Positions 53,210 to 62,934 of a stretch of 64,000 nt of DNA are shown here, one piece after another. Source of the DNA: Nannochloris sp. 'desiccata'. Taxonomy: Eukaryota > Chlorophyta > Trebouxiophyceae > Chlorellales > Chlorellaceae. The notes beneath the pieces were generated by a model, which was not told the DNA's origin, did not search any database, and saw nothing but the letters and a program-made list of their open reading frames with translations. The DNA lies in assembly GCA_019044685.2 (NCBI GenBank), contig JAGTXX020000014.1, forward strand, positions 806,001 through 870,000, given 5' to 3'. A program made the position numbers and the translations under genes. Within the stretch, counting starts at the first letter, position 1. Every line of letters starts with the position of its first letter.

Positions 53210-53246
53210 ATACTATAGCTTCTTTGTCCGATGTATACATATATAT

Positions 53247-53251
53247 TGTAA
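53247..53251 (+). promoter_or_regulatory. TGTAA poly(A) signal candidate, NEMF gene
   Basis: TGTAA 38 nt past the stop. Confidence 0.55.
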
Positions 53252-53484
53252 GAAGAGACTCGGTATGATAAATAACAAAGAGACAAATTTCAGCTTTAAT
53301 TTTCAAAGAGAAAGAGGCAAAAGGAAGGGGGGCTGGGAAGGGCAAAATTAAATAAACTAAAATGGTTCCACCGCAGCAAGCTCCGACGGTGACTCCACGC
53401 TTCTCCTCAAACACGTTTTCCTAGCACCGACAACCGCTCCCTAGTTCGTTGCTCCGTTTCCGGCCTGTGCGAATTACTAAGGAA

Positions 53485-53763
53485 TTATCTGAATTTGACA
53501 CCTCCCTTCCGAAAAGACACATAAACAGACGGCTGCCTTGCGTAGGGCATGTTCGTCAAACAGAGAAAACGTGGCCATGAAAGCTCAAAGGGCAGTTCCA
53601 TAGATTTGCCCTCACTTGAGTTACAGACGGTCGCAACACCACCCGGCATGAGGTTTAGGTCAATGTATTCTTCAAATAGCCAGTTGTGGAAAGAAAAGAT
53701 CAACTTATGGGCCTTATTCAAAATGCCTGCCACGGCCAATCGCAGGAAGCCAAGAGCATACTA
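53485..53763 (-). CDS. Doubtful small protein or terminal exon
   Basis: The minus-strand frame reads YALGFLRLAVAGILNKAHKL, then FHNWLFEEYIDLNLMPGG and WPRFLCLTNMPYARQPSVYVSF, stopping at 53485. The composition is more protein-like than neighbouring noise, and the segment starts right after an AG (CTTAG) that could be a splice acceptor. No upstream coding exon was found and no ATG opens the frame before a valine-alanine stretch. No family is recognised. Confidence 0.25.
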
Positions 53764-54258
53764 AGCCTATCAATCTGTATTTAAACATTAATATGACATA
53801 TAGCAGGCACCCAAATGGATAGTCAGCTATTTTGACCAAGTTTCATTTCATCATCACATTGCAGCTGGATCACATGGAGCTCGTTAGGCACTAATGCACC
53901 TTTCTAGACGCCGCCTATTCCAGAAAATATTGAGTAATATCCTGCAATATTACCGGGGCAATTTACCGGTCTGGCCGAGAAGGCTTCAGTCTGGTTTGAC
54001 CACTGACTTGAGCACTGACTTGGATGCCAGATTTTTCTCTCGGGTGCGACGCCGGTATTTATACTCCTTAAGACCCCTCCCTTCACTCTTTCCCCTCTTC
54101 ATTCTGAATCTGTTGTATTGACAGTCACTATCCTCACTTTTACGAGTGCTCTAAGCCTCTGACTGCCACGTTAGCGTTACACATTGCTCTTCTGCCCGTT
54201 ACCATTCTGCCCACCTTTTTGCTCGACTGCCCACTTTCTGCGCAATCCTTTGATCCTT

Positions 54259-54516
54259 GTAAGTTTATAACTTGTATACAATGTTCTGGGCACGACTCGA
54301 TGGGTCAACTGACGGCTTCCCCCGTGGGGTGCTGATATTTTTGCACGCATGGTGCCCGACCGGCATTCGCGTCTTATAGATTGCCCTGGTGCAATCATTG
54401 TATCAAATATGATCACTATACCATCTAAAGCAATATTCCAAGCGCATCTGCCTTGTTTAGGCTGAAAGCGTCGATATCTGATCCTAACTGATCATCTTAC
54501 TAACTTTAATCTGCAG
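54259..54516 (+). other. Probable 5' UTR intron of the DPBB-(KAAAE) gene
   Basis: A consensus donor GTAAGT at 54259 pairs with CTGCAG (ending 54516), which is preceded by TACTAAC, a classical branch-point box, about 12 nt earlier. The ATG follows 11 nt after the acceptor. Removing it leaves a short leader. This is inferred from motifs only. Confidence 0.5.
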
Positions 54517-54527
54517 AAAACTTAAAG

Positions 54528-55676
54528 ATGACTGCTTTTACCACTACGTTGGTCGTTATCACTGCTCTATTCGCTGTGGCTTGTGCCCAGGAGTATACTG
54601 GATACGGTACTGCCTATTCCGCTGCCTATGACATGGATGCCACTGGTCAAAATATGTGCGAGTTCAACCCCAAATCCCTCGAAGACAAGTGGCAAGTGTA
54701 CTATGGTGCCATGAATGAAGCCGACTGGAACAAAGCCGGTGGAAAGAGTGGCATCTGCGGTAAATGTATTCGTGCGGAAGGTGTCAAGGGAGAGACGACT
54801 CCTGGTTTCAAAATTAAACCCGTAATTGTCAAGATTGTCGATCAGTGCCCTAGCTGGGCTTGCGACCAAGGGAACGTGGATTTCAGCATGACTGCTCTCG
54901 AAGCTATCACCGGTTATGACTGGGATAAAAAGCTCATTACCTGGCGTTATGTTGATTGCGAGACCGGCAAGACAGCTGAGGAAGTCGAGGCCGAGAAGGC
55001 CGCTGCTAAAAAGGCTGCTGCCGAAAAGGCTGCTGCCGAAAAGGCTGCTGCCGAAAAGGCTGCTGCCGAAAAGGCTGCCGCTGAAAAGGCTGCTGCCGAA
55101 AAGGCTGCTGCCGAAAAAGCTGCCGCCGAAAAGGCTGCCGCCGAAAAAGCTGCTGCCGAAAAGGCTGCCGCCGAAAAGGCTGCTGCCGAAAAAGCTGCTG
55201 CCGAAAAGGCTGCCGCCGAAAAGGCTGCTGCCGAAAAAGCTGCTGCCGAAAAGGCTGCCGCCGAAAAAGCTGCCGCTGAAAAGGCTGCTGCTGAAAAGGC
55301 TGCTGCTGAAAAGGCTGCTGCTGAAAAGGCTGCTGCTGAAAAAGCTGCTGCTGCTCGTGCTGCTGCTGCTGCTGCCCAGGCCGCTGCTGAAGCCAGAGCT
55401 GCCGCTGCCGAGAGGGCTGCTATCGCTGCTGATATCAAGTCCACTGCTCCCAGCATTGAAGCCGAGGCTATAAACGCTCTGAACCAGGTTCAGGCCGTGG
55501 CTGCTGCTGCTGAGCTTGTAACTCCCGAAGTTGCTGCTGTTGCCCGTGTTGCTTCCATTCCTGTTGCCGCCGCTAGTCAGGTTGTTCAAGAAGTCGCCCA
55601 GCAAGCTGAACTGGCCCTCCAGGCTACTACCACTGACCAGCTTGTTGCCCAGCAGGTCATGGCTACCGGCCTTTAA
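54528..55676 (+). CDS. Secreted double-psi beta-barrel (expansin/barwin-like) protein with a (KAAAE)n helix
   Basis: 382 aa, single coding exon. A signal peptide (MTAFTTTLVVITALFAVACA) is followed by a compact ~130-residue domain: YTGYGTAYSAAYD, CEFNPKS, SGICGKCIRAEG, VIVKIVDQCPSWACDQGNVDFSMTALEAI and a closing cysteine (VDCETGK). This is the double-psi beta-barrel fold of expansin D1, RlpA and barwin proteins; DFS near the end stands where expansins have HFD. From residue 156 come 24 units of five residues, mostly KAAAE, then about 110 Ala/Val/Gln-rich residues. The repeat predicts a long, straight single helix. Codon use is strongly biased to GCT/GCC and suggests high expression. A cell-wall or extracellular-matrix role is likely; no catalytic activity is implied. 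Confidence 0.85.
   Translation: MTAFTTTLVVITALFAVACAQEYTGYGTAYSAAYDMDATGQNMCEFNPKSLEDKWQVYYGAMNEADWNKAGGKSGICGKCIRAEGVKGETTPGFKIKPVIVKIVDQCPSWACDQGNVDFSMTALEAITGYDWDKKLITWRYVDCETGKTAEEVEAEKAAAKKAAAEKAAAEKAAAEKAAAEKAAAEKAAAEKAAAEKAAAEKAAAEKAAAEKAAAEKAAAEKAAAEKAAAEKAAAEKAAAEKAAAEKAAAEKAAAEKAAAEKAAAEKAAAEKAAAARAAAAAAQAAAEARAAAAERAAIAADIKSTAPSIEAEAINALNQVQAVAAAAELVTPEVAAVARVASIPVAAASQVVQEVAQQAELALQATTTDQLVAQQVMATGL
54993..55352 (+). repeat. 24 x 15-bp tandem repeat encoding EKAAA
   Basis: Exactly 360 bp. Units are of the type GAAAAGGCTGCTGCC and differ almost only at third positions (AAG/AAA, GCT/GCC); the first two units are GAGAAGGCCGCTGCT and AAAAAGGCTGCTGCC. Length is a multiple of three per unit, so copy-number change keeps the frame. 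Long open frames on the other strand and phases here are by-products. Confidence 0.97.
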
Positions 55677-56421
55677 CAAAACAACTTATTTTCTTTCTTT
55701 CTTTTATTTCTACCTCATAAAATAGCAGAAAATTCTCCTTCAGAAAATTACAAGTTTTCAAACTCAATATTCTGACACCAGCCAGTATTTTATCTATACT
55801 TGGTTCATTTCTTTACCCGGCTATCTCTCTCTCTCCATTACTCGTCTTTCTTGTCCTTTTTCCTTGAAATGCCTGCGATACAGCGGGCGACTCTTTCATT
55901 TTTTACATCTTCTTTCTTCGCAGTATTGCCCAACACCTTTCTACTACTCTCGTACTTTATATTTGCTTGATTTAAACCTATTGTGCTGCCCGCATTCTGT
56001 TTTCTCTTTCGTTTTCTTTGGGGGGAAGGGGAAACTGGGTGTGGTGGCAGCACTTGCTGCAGCATTTACCTCCTCTTACTTAATTCTCTGATTTTTTAGC
56101 AACAGACAATAACGGTTATACTTCAAAGATTTGTGTCCCACTCATGATAGTGACTCTACCTCTAAAACCACATGTAAGAGATGCATTATCCAAGCTTAAT
56201 GGTGGCAGTAGAACCTAATTCTTATATACGAAGCAACCTCAGCTGGCGACGACGAGGGGACGCAGCAGCAAGGGCACAGCAGGAAAAGAATCCTGTCGCT
56301 CACAGCGTTTAATGTCTCTCGGAACCCAACGCCAGTAAATTTAGATTAATTTCAAAAATTAGAGGGTGCGATACACAGCTGTGGAAAGCCTTGTCTGACG
56401 GTCACGCGCATTTTAAACAAG
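55677..56421. other. Intergenic region, DPBB gene to DUF1421-like gene
   Basis: 745 bp in tandem orientation, T-rich 3' flank first. Open frames at 55838-56065 (minus) and 55864-56091 (plus) overlap each other and have no recognisable features. Confidence 0.4.
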
Positions 56422-58142
56422 ATGGCTCAACAACAAGCAGTTCCAGATGACATATTTTCAGACCTTGTACCCAACAAACAGAGTAAAGGAAACGGAGGAG
56501 CCTTTTCTGAGGATGCTGTCCTCATGCGCAGCTCTTTTGAAGGAACGCGTGGCTCTTCTTCCGGCAAGAATAATTCGATGCCCGGAACGCCAATGGTGAG
56601 CTTACAGGCTTTAATGCACAGCTTTCTTGTTTCTTTACATTGTTAAATTCATATAGATTCGAATCTGAGCTTATTCTAATGTTTCCCTTGCTTTTCCTGC
56701 AGCGCAAGGATACTTTGAAGGATCTCGAGGCCGCTGCTACAGCTGCAGCAAACGCTGCAGTTAAAAAACTAGGTGAGAGTTTTGGTGGTACTTTGGAGGA
56801 GATACTGAGACGTCTTGAAGCATTGGAAAATCGTACCGAGCAGATTCAACAAGTGGTTGGGGACTTACAGGAGGTGGGGTCTTTAAGAGAAAATGCAGCG
56901 CGGGAGCGTGCAACTTCACTAGAGAAATCTCTTAGAGAGGTACAGCGCAACGTGCAGATTCTTCGAGATAAAGCTGAGCTCGCAGACGCCACTGCAGAAT
57001 TGGCAAAGCTGTCCTCTGCTTCGTTGTCTTCTCCTGCTGCGGTGCCAAAGGGAGGAAAAGAATCTCCAGAGGCAGAGCAGACAAAGACCGCTCCGGCTGC
57101 TGAAGCGAGGGCACAGCCTCCTGAAGCCGCCACTGCTGCTGCCCCTGTTGCTGCTGCTCCAGAACCAGCAGAGCTCCCATCAGTGCCAGCACCTGTAGTG
57201 GTACCCACACCGCCTCCGGTAGCTGTAGCACCCCCTCAACCACCCCAACCACCTTCAGTGCCCCTACCTCAATTACCGCCTCCCTCTCCTCCCGCTCCCC
57301 CTGCTACTCAAGGCTACGCACCTGCTCCCCATCAATCTCTTCCTGAGCCTCCTCAACAACAACAACAACAATACCAGAAACCACCGCCTGAAGTGGTAAC
57401 GCCACCTTCAACTATTTCTTCAGAAGCACAGAGGGCATTTTCCAATGGAGCAGCGTCTCCTGCCCCTTATGCATCTGCACCACCACCGCCACCTCCTCAC
57501 GCACAGCAGAGTCATCCTCCTTCTCTCCCTCAACACACATCATACTCGCAACCACCTGGAGGACATCCGCAGCCGCAATATGCCCCTTTGCCGGCGCCAC
57601 CCCAGCTGCCACCACAGCAGCAGCAAGCCGGGATATACCCACCTCCCTCTGCATCAGCAGGGGTTCGGCCTTCTCTTCCTCCAACTGTTCTACCCCCTGC
57701 ATACGGGGGTAGTGGAGGAATGGCCTATCCGCAAATGCCTTCTCCTCATGGAAACACCATGGGCAATAATTTAGGCCCGATTCCACCGCCACCATCAGGC
57801 TACACCATCAGCGGCGGTGGTGCTCCACAAGGTCAATACCCTCATCGCCAGCGGCAGCAACAGCAGCAGCAGCATGGGGCATACCCGACTCTTACTCCTC
57901 AAATGGGTGGTAGTGGTGGCAGTGGTTCGTACCGCACTGGTACTGGAACGGGCTCTCCCAGATCATCTGGCCGAAGCAGTGCTCTTAGCGGCCCCACCCC
58001 TGTTCCTATTGAGAAAGTGATTGATGACGTGGCAGTGATGGGATTCAGTAGAGCGCAAGTACGAGAAGTTTTACAAGAATTAGCTGCGGAAGGGAAGAGT
58101 GTAGATTTGAATATCGTTTTAGACCGATTAGGTGCTAGATGA
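56422..58142 (+). CDS. Proline-rich protein with coiled coil and C-terminal DUF1421/UBA-like domain
   Basis: Exon 1 (56422-56595) and exon 2 (56703-58142) join in phase 0 over a 107-nt intron; 537 aa. Residues about 60-160 form a coiled coil (DLEAAATAAANAAVKKLGES...LEALENRTEQIQQVVGDL...LEKSLREVQRNVQILRDKAEL). The middle 300 residues are Pro/Gln-rich with many PPP and QQQ runs. The last 40 residues, VPIEKVIDDVAVMGFSRAQVREVLQELAAEG, match the helical DUF1421/UBA-like end of plant proteins. Those proteins are poorly characterised, and plant members have been linked to vesicle and cell-surface proteins. It is likely a scaffold; ubiquitin binding is untested. TGTAA lies at 58181, 39 nt past the stop. 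Confidence 0.8.
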
Positions 58143-58180
58143 AAAATGAAAAAAAAACAAAAAAAAACGCTTCGTTGCTC

Positions 58181-58185
58181 TGTAA
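58181..58185 (+). promoter_or_regulatory. TGTAA poly(A) signal candidate, DUF1421-like gene
   Basis: TGTAA 39 nt past the stop. Two further TGTAA copies follow near 58212 and 58233. Confidence 0.55.
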
Positions 58186-58275
58186 ATTTGCTGCCTTTGT
58201 TCTATTAATTTTGTAACTAACCTTGTTCATAATGTGTAATAATAATAGTAAATACGTTTGCATTATGCAAACTAT

Positions 58276-58280
58276 TTACA
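58276..58280 (-). promoter_or_regulatory. TGTAA poly(A) signal candidate, MRS2 gene
   Basis: Plus-strand TTACA, 25 nt past the MRS2 stop. Confidence 0.5.
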
Positions 58281-58304
58281 TACACCACTATTCAGGCTTT
58301 CTAC

Positions 58305-60230
58305 CTACACGGTGGTAGGAATAAACATCAACTTTTTATGGTGCATATACAGACCGACAATTAAAAGCATCACCACCGAACCAATCAGCATCAAACTTAA
58401 AACCAGCGTCAACACCCATCCGTCGTCTATCAACTCAGAATTCTTCAAATTCATACCAAAGATACCCCCAACCGCAGCAGCAAAGCCAAAAGACATCGAC
58501 ATTGAGGAGACGACGACGTTCAGCCCCACAAGTTGATTTCTTTTTTGATCTAAATCCAAATCAAGCAACGCTTCTGTGTCTTCACATCGTTCATCTAATA
58601 ATGAGAGACGGCGAAGAAGCATATCTGATCGTTCAAACATAGTCTCTAATAAATCTTCAGCTTCTTCTATTTCGTGGGGATCCACTCTGGGAGCACCGTG
58701 ACCGTAGAAAGAACCGCCATTGTCGAGGCTTCTTTGACGGAGAAGGAACGCTTCTTCTGCTTGAGAGAGCGCTTCATCTTCAAGATCTACAGGATGTAGA
58801 CTATCTGCTATACTAGATGCCTCATCAGCAAGGTCCTCAAAATTACGATTACGGCCTCTATTAGTACCAGTACCACCTTGTCGACTCTGTCCTCTTCTCC
58901 TTTCTTCAATTCCTTCCTCTCCTCTACTTTTGTTGATTTTTCTGCTTCGATCTCTATCTCTATGTCTCGCTCGTTGTCGATCGTCAAACGCATCTCCAAC
59001 TTCCTTTTCTCTCCTCGCTTCTCCCTCATCATCATCGGCATGCTCTGTTCCTCTCTCATCGTCATGACCATCATCGTCATCATCATCATCATCAACAGCG
59101 ACCCCCATTTCTTCATTAAAGAAGACTCTATCATCGCTAGCACTTTTCGCTCCTCTTTCTATTTCATCGTCAATGTGATCCCGCTCTTCCCCCGGCTGAG
59201 GCAAAGGCAACAATCCCTGTGCTTCTGCTCTTCTCCCTAGATACAAATCAGCCATATCATCATCATCTTCCATTAAATCGCCAATTTCAGTCACCAAACG
59301 TTGTACTTTTGCTTTTAGCTTATCTATCCCATTTTTTAATTTTCGGACGTTTTCTAAAGAGTCTCTGTCAACACACCGCAGCAAAGAATCAACAGCAGGA
59401 TAACCCCATTCTTCGAGTTCATCTATTTCCGCAGTGAGAATGCCTAAAGCAGCAGTAAGAGCTACTTCTAGGGCTCGGAGTTCGTACGGCATGTCGATAT
59501 CAAAGGCTTGGTTGGTATGGTGGTGATGGCGGTGGTTTTGGTGGGGATATACCTCAGCCTCATTTGTATTTCTGGCGGTGCCACCGCCACCAACACTGCT
59601 ATTGTTCTTGTTAGTATTTGAATTAATTCTACCAGTACTTTCACCACTCGCGGCGGTATTTCCTTTTAATTCCTTAAAAATTTCGCTAGATTCCGCTTCA
59701 TGGATTCTTCCGAGCATCAAGTTTGCTGACGATGCCGTTGATCCTTTTAAGCAGCGGCACATCCATTTAACAAAGGGATGATTTTCTGTAGGGAGAGCCG
59801 TCACAGCAGGGTCACTGGCTTTTGGCACACTGAGCACATAGACTTGATTTTCACAAATTATGATACGTATAGCACCGCCAACATCTAAATTGACTGCGAT
59901 AGCTCTGGCTCTGACGAGAATCACTGAAGGTGCGGGAAGAGGGAGTGTTGGGTCAATCGCTGCAAGATCGCGGTACCTTAGCCTTAGTGCGCGGATGAGA
60001 TAGCTTCTATCTATTTCGATAGTAGTAGGTAGACCGGCGTGGTTGATGTGTACCCATTGGGGTTCTTGGAAACAGTGTCCAGCACGTTGCGCTGGCGTTT
60101 CTCCAGTGCCGCTGCTAAGGAGATGCCGCCAAAGAATGTCGTCCGAGAGGCCAGAGGAACTCACGCGTGGGCGCTTGTTCCAAACGGGATAATGTTCCAT
60201 GATGGTTGTGATCACGAGATTCAAAAACAA
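58305..60230 (-). CDS. MRS2: MRS2/CorA-type magnesium transporter with long acidic insert
   Basis: 641 aa, single exon. N-terminal half: LVRARAIAVNLDVGGAIRIII and PYELRALEVALTAALGILTAEIDELE, then a helical stretch, LENVRKLKNGIDKLKAKVQRLVTEIGDLMEDDDDMADLYL, of the MRS2 stalk. The C-terminus has two membrane helices, the first ending in the ion-gate motif GMN (GGIFGMNLKN, about residue 603). Plant and yeast MRS2 proteins form pentameric Mg2+ channels in mitochondria, plastids or vacuole. Between the helix DLYL and EIEEAEDLLETMFERSDMLLRR lies an unusual insert of about 180 residues rich in Asp, Arg and Glu. Another M, at residue 11, could be the true start. TTACA at 58276 is a poly(A) candidate. 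Confidence 0.93.
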   Translation of the reverse strand: MFLNLVITTIMEHYPVWNKRPRVSSSGLSDDILWRHLLSSGTGETPAQRAGHCFQEPQWVHINHAGLPTTIEIDRSYLIRALRLRYRDLAAIDPTLPLPAPSVILVRARAIAVNLDVGGAIRIIICENQVYVLSVPKASDPAVTALPTENHPFVKWMCRCLKGSTASSANLMLGRIHEAESSEIFKELKGNTAASGESTGRINSNTNKNNSSVGGGGTARNTNEAEVYPHQNHRHHHHTNQAFDIDMPYELRALEVALTAALGILTAEIDELEEWGYPAVDSLLRCVDRDSLENVRKLKNGIDKLKAKVQRLVTEIGDLMEDDDDMADLYLGRRAEAQGLLPLPQPGEERDHIDDEIERGAKSASDDRVFFNEEMGVAVDDDDDDDDGHDDERGTEHADDDEGEARREKEVGDAFDDRQRARHRDRDRSRKINKSRGEEGIEERRRGQSRQGGTGTNRGRNRNFEDLADEASSIADSLHPVDLEDEALSQAEEAFLLRQRSLDNGGSFYGHGAPRVDPHEIEEAEDLLETMFERSDMLLRRLSLLDERCEDTEALLDLDLDQKRNQLVGLNVVVSSMSMSFGFAAAVGGIFGMNLKNSELIDDGWVLTLVLSLMLIGSVVMLLIVGLYMHHKKLMFIPTTV

Positions 60231-60515
60231 ACTTCTGCTTAGATCACCTTAATCGCTAACCAAGACGCATGATAAATTTATTCATATATTTTTATGCATA
60301 AAAAATGAAGTTTCTGAAGTGGACAAGGTTACAAGGTTACTTTACTGGCCCTGCAGGGCCCAGGGCGAGTGAAGTGGCCAAATCATCGCCCGAAGGTGCC
60401 AAGCAATACCGAGTTGGGGGCAAAAAGAAAGCTATCTACTCCTCTCGATATAGATCTTGGTATTTCTTACAGAGATGTACTACAACCCCAACAAGCTTTC
60501 TTAAATACGTGCAAT
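60231..60515. other. Spacer between PRP31 and MRS2 genes
   Basis: 285 bp in tandem minus orientation. TTACA near 60468 may serve PRP31 and upstream sequence serves MRS2. No gene is seen; a plus-strand frame at 60305-60526 is weak. Confidence 0.4.
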
Positions 60516-62295
60516 CTATTGTTTAGGTCGTTTACTACTTCTAAAGCCACTATACTCTGAAAAATAACTCTCGGTTCCATCTCTATGTTTTTCCGCCATT
60601 GCCCCCTGGTGCTGCCCTTCCTGATTCGGATTTACTAACTCAATACCCTGAATAGGAGTAAAAGCTAAAGAAGAAGATAAACCGGACGTTGCAATACCAC
60701 TTACACCACCTCCTAAAGCTCCTCTACCACCTGCAACTCCGTACTTTTTAGCAGCCTTTGCACTTAATTTTTGCCGTTGCTGCACGGCTATCGCTCGTAA
60801 ACTTCCACTCCCCTCTTTTCCAATCACTCCTAGACCGATATTATCTTCTCCGTCAAAGAATTCATCTTCCGCTTGATTGAATCCCATACGATTTGCTTGC
60901 TTTTTCAATTCAGTCATCCCGTATCTTTCTTTCATTTTGCGGTACCGCTTTCCACCTCGTCGTTTCTTTTTTGCCTCGTCAGCATCTGGTAGCGGCAATA
61001 CATCACCTTTCTTTGCTGGAGGAGGTTCTTGCCATTTATCTATTTTACGTTTCATTTCATCACGCATAGCACGCCCAGCAGCACCTGTAGGATCTTTGCC
61101 GTGAGCGTCCATTCTGGCGAGCAGCGTGCATTTTGCGCCAACCAGACGAGCAGCGCGTGAACGTAACGCTGGTGGAGTTTGTTGTATTAATTCACATCCA
61201 AATACAAAGCCTTGATGTGGTTGGGCTGCTTTAGATGAAAAACCAGCTAAATTTCGACGTTTTGCTCCTAAGACTTGAACATTGCACGCTGGCAACCCGG
61301 CCAAAGAGTGCAACCCACCAGCCACACCCATCAACTGCGCTGCAATCTCTGTACCAACTGCAGCAGACAAGTTCGGTGCTATTCTATCCATTCTACGTTG
61401 CACTAAACTTAGAATTGAAGCTCTGTCTGTATCTAATTTTTGAGACAGTTGACATGACGCCATCACTTCCTCGAGCGCCGCTGGCTCTAACGGCTCCCCA
61501 GCTGTCGTTGTCGCAGTGACAGTAACCACCATGACGGTCGCTGGGGGTAGTAGAGAGTCTAAATCTACCATAGTAACGTCAGTTTCATTGCCTATTACTT
61601 CAACTACTTTAGCGTATTCCAATGGATTGTGGACGAGAGATTCAAGTTCGGGAAATTTTGGGCGGTACCGTTCTCTAAGGAAGTTGTAAACAGTGATGAT
61701 TTCGTTGTCAATGTCAACTGCAAGTTGATTGCAATCTACTAGGAGCCTGTAGTAGCAAAAATAGAGAAAAGAGAGAGATAGTTTAAAGAAAAGATTTAAG
61801 AGCGGGGTTCTCGTATTGGAAAGAAGTTATTTAAAGACAAGAAAAAGATAAATTCCAAGGCATTATGACGAGTAATACTTACTTGTATGTAGGGTCGTCT
61901 TCTGCGTGGAGAAGTGGCCCTGCTTCAGCTGCTGTTGTTCCTTCAAATTTGGAGTCCTCCTCTGAGAGCGCCGCTCGGACTTGAGACATGATTGACTTAT
62001 ATTTTTCACTGTTTGCGAGGTGAGCGACATCTGCTAGCTTGTCATTCTTACCAATGACCACGTCTTCTTCCATAGCCTGCATTTAGGAACGATAAAACGT
62101 AAAGCACACAAAATGAAATGAAATGATCAAACTACAATATAGGAAAACCAACTTCAATGCTGACCAGTCATACTTTATTTCTAGCGCACTTACATCCTCA
62201 TTGTGACCTGCTTCTTCTTGAGGCAGCTCTTCCTCCTCTTCCTCTGACAAATCCTCCAGGTCTGCCAAAAATGATTCAGCCAAAGTAGAAGCCAT
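60516..62295 (-). CDS. PRP31: U4/U6 snRNP splicing factor PRP31
   Basis: Exons 62295-62194, 62076-61883 and 61746-60516 (introns 117 and 136 nt) give 508 aa. The acidic N-terminus MASTLAESFLADLEDLSEEEEEE is typical. The Nop domain includes NFLRERYRPKFPELESLVHNPLEYAKVV and LSAAVGTEIAAQLMGVAGGLHSLAGLPACNVQVLGAKRRNLAGFSS. It is followed by GFVFGCELIQQTPPALRSRAARLVGAKCTLLARMD, and the PRP31 C-terminus has KKRRGGKRYRKMKERYGMTELKKQANRMGFN. The protein binds the 15.5K-U4 snRNA 5' stem loop and ties U4/U6 to U5 in the tri-snRNP. Intact. Confidence 0.96.
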
Positions 62296-62934
62296 ATTTG
62301 TAATTACAATGCTAAATGATGCAAAGGAAAAAAAGAGAAAAAATTATGAAAATAATCTATGATATTTAATAATAATATCGCCTTTTGAAGGGCCATAATT
62401 CTTTGGGAAAGTTGAGCGCAGCGGTGCCGGTCGAGGCGGCTCTCTAAACAGCAGCTAGTAGCTAGTGGGGTTGCCCTGCCAGCTACTGTTTCCTTCTATT
62501 TGTGCACGTAATCTGTCTCGAATGAACTGATTCCAAGCAGATCCAACAGGGTAGAGCTCTCAAAAATCGTACTAGATCGGGGAGAAGTACAATTTCACCA
62601 GAAACCTTTTGAAAGATTGGCTGAATTCTTTTCTAATCAAGCGAAGAATCCAAAGTCGACGGGCTACGCAAGTACTAATGTCACTGTTTATGCAAGGAGA
62701 GGTGAGCGACTGCATTTGTAGCTGTGATTGGGTCTGGTTCTTTGCAACATTATTGCCTCTGGGGGAAGAGCAGCACAACTCACTTGAACTGGGCATATCC
62801 AGGTCCTCGTCTCCACTGAGCAATGGTATATACAATTTCAGCTAGTTTGAAGTGCTGTCCACTATACTGAATGCTAACAGAAGTTTCGATCGATTTCGAT
62901 CTTGTCTGAACGATCTCTAAAATCACCAGACGCC
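62296..62934. other. Divergent intergenic region, PRP31 / uncertain gene
   Basis: 639 bp between divergent starts. The overlapping frames 62572-62835 (minus) and 62609-62845 (plus) are not recognisable. Confidence 0.4.

Larger units (their letters stand above)
53210..54527. other. Longest gene-poor gap; contains one doubtful minus-strand exon and the DPBB gene promoter
   Basis: 1.3 kb between NEMF and the DPBB protein gene. NEMF's TGTAA is at 53247-53251. A protein-like minus-strand frame (53485-53763) is listed separately. From about 54050 onward the sequence looks like the leader of the next gene, with a TATA-like ATTTATA near 54057 and a probable 5' UTR intron. Confidence 0.4.

Noticed and set aside
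54567..55679. Long open frames on the minus strand and other phases across the KAAAE array (Ser/Phe/Gly-rich, Ala/Phe/Ser-rich, Pro/Lys/Leu-rich)
   Set aside because: A 15-bp repeat without stops opens all frames. Only the plus frame has a signal peptide and a recognisable folded domain.
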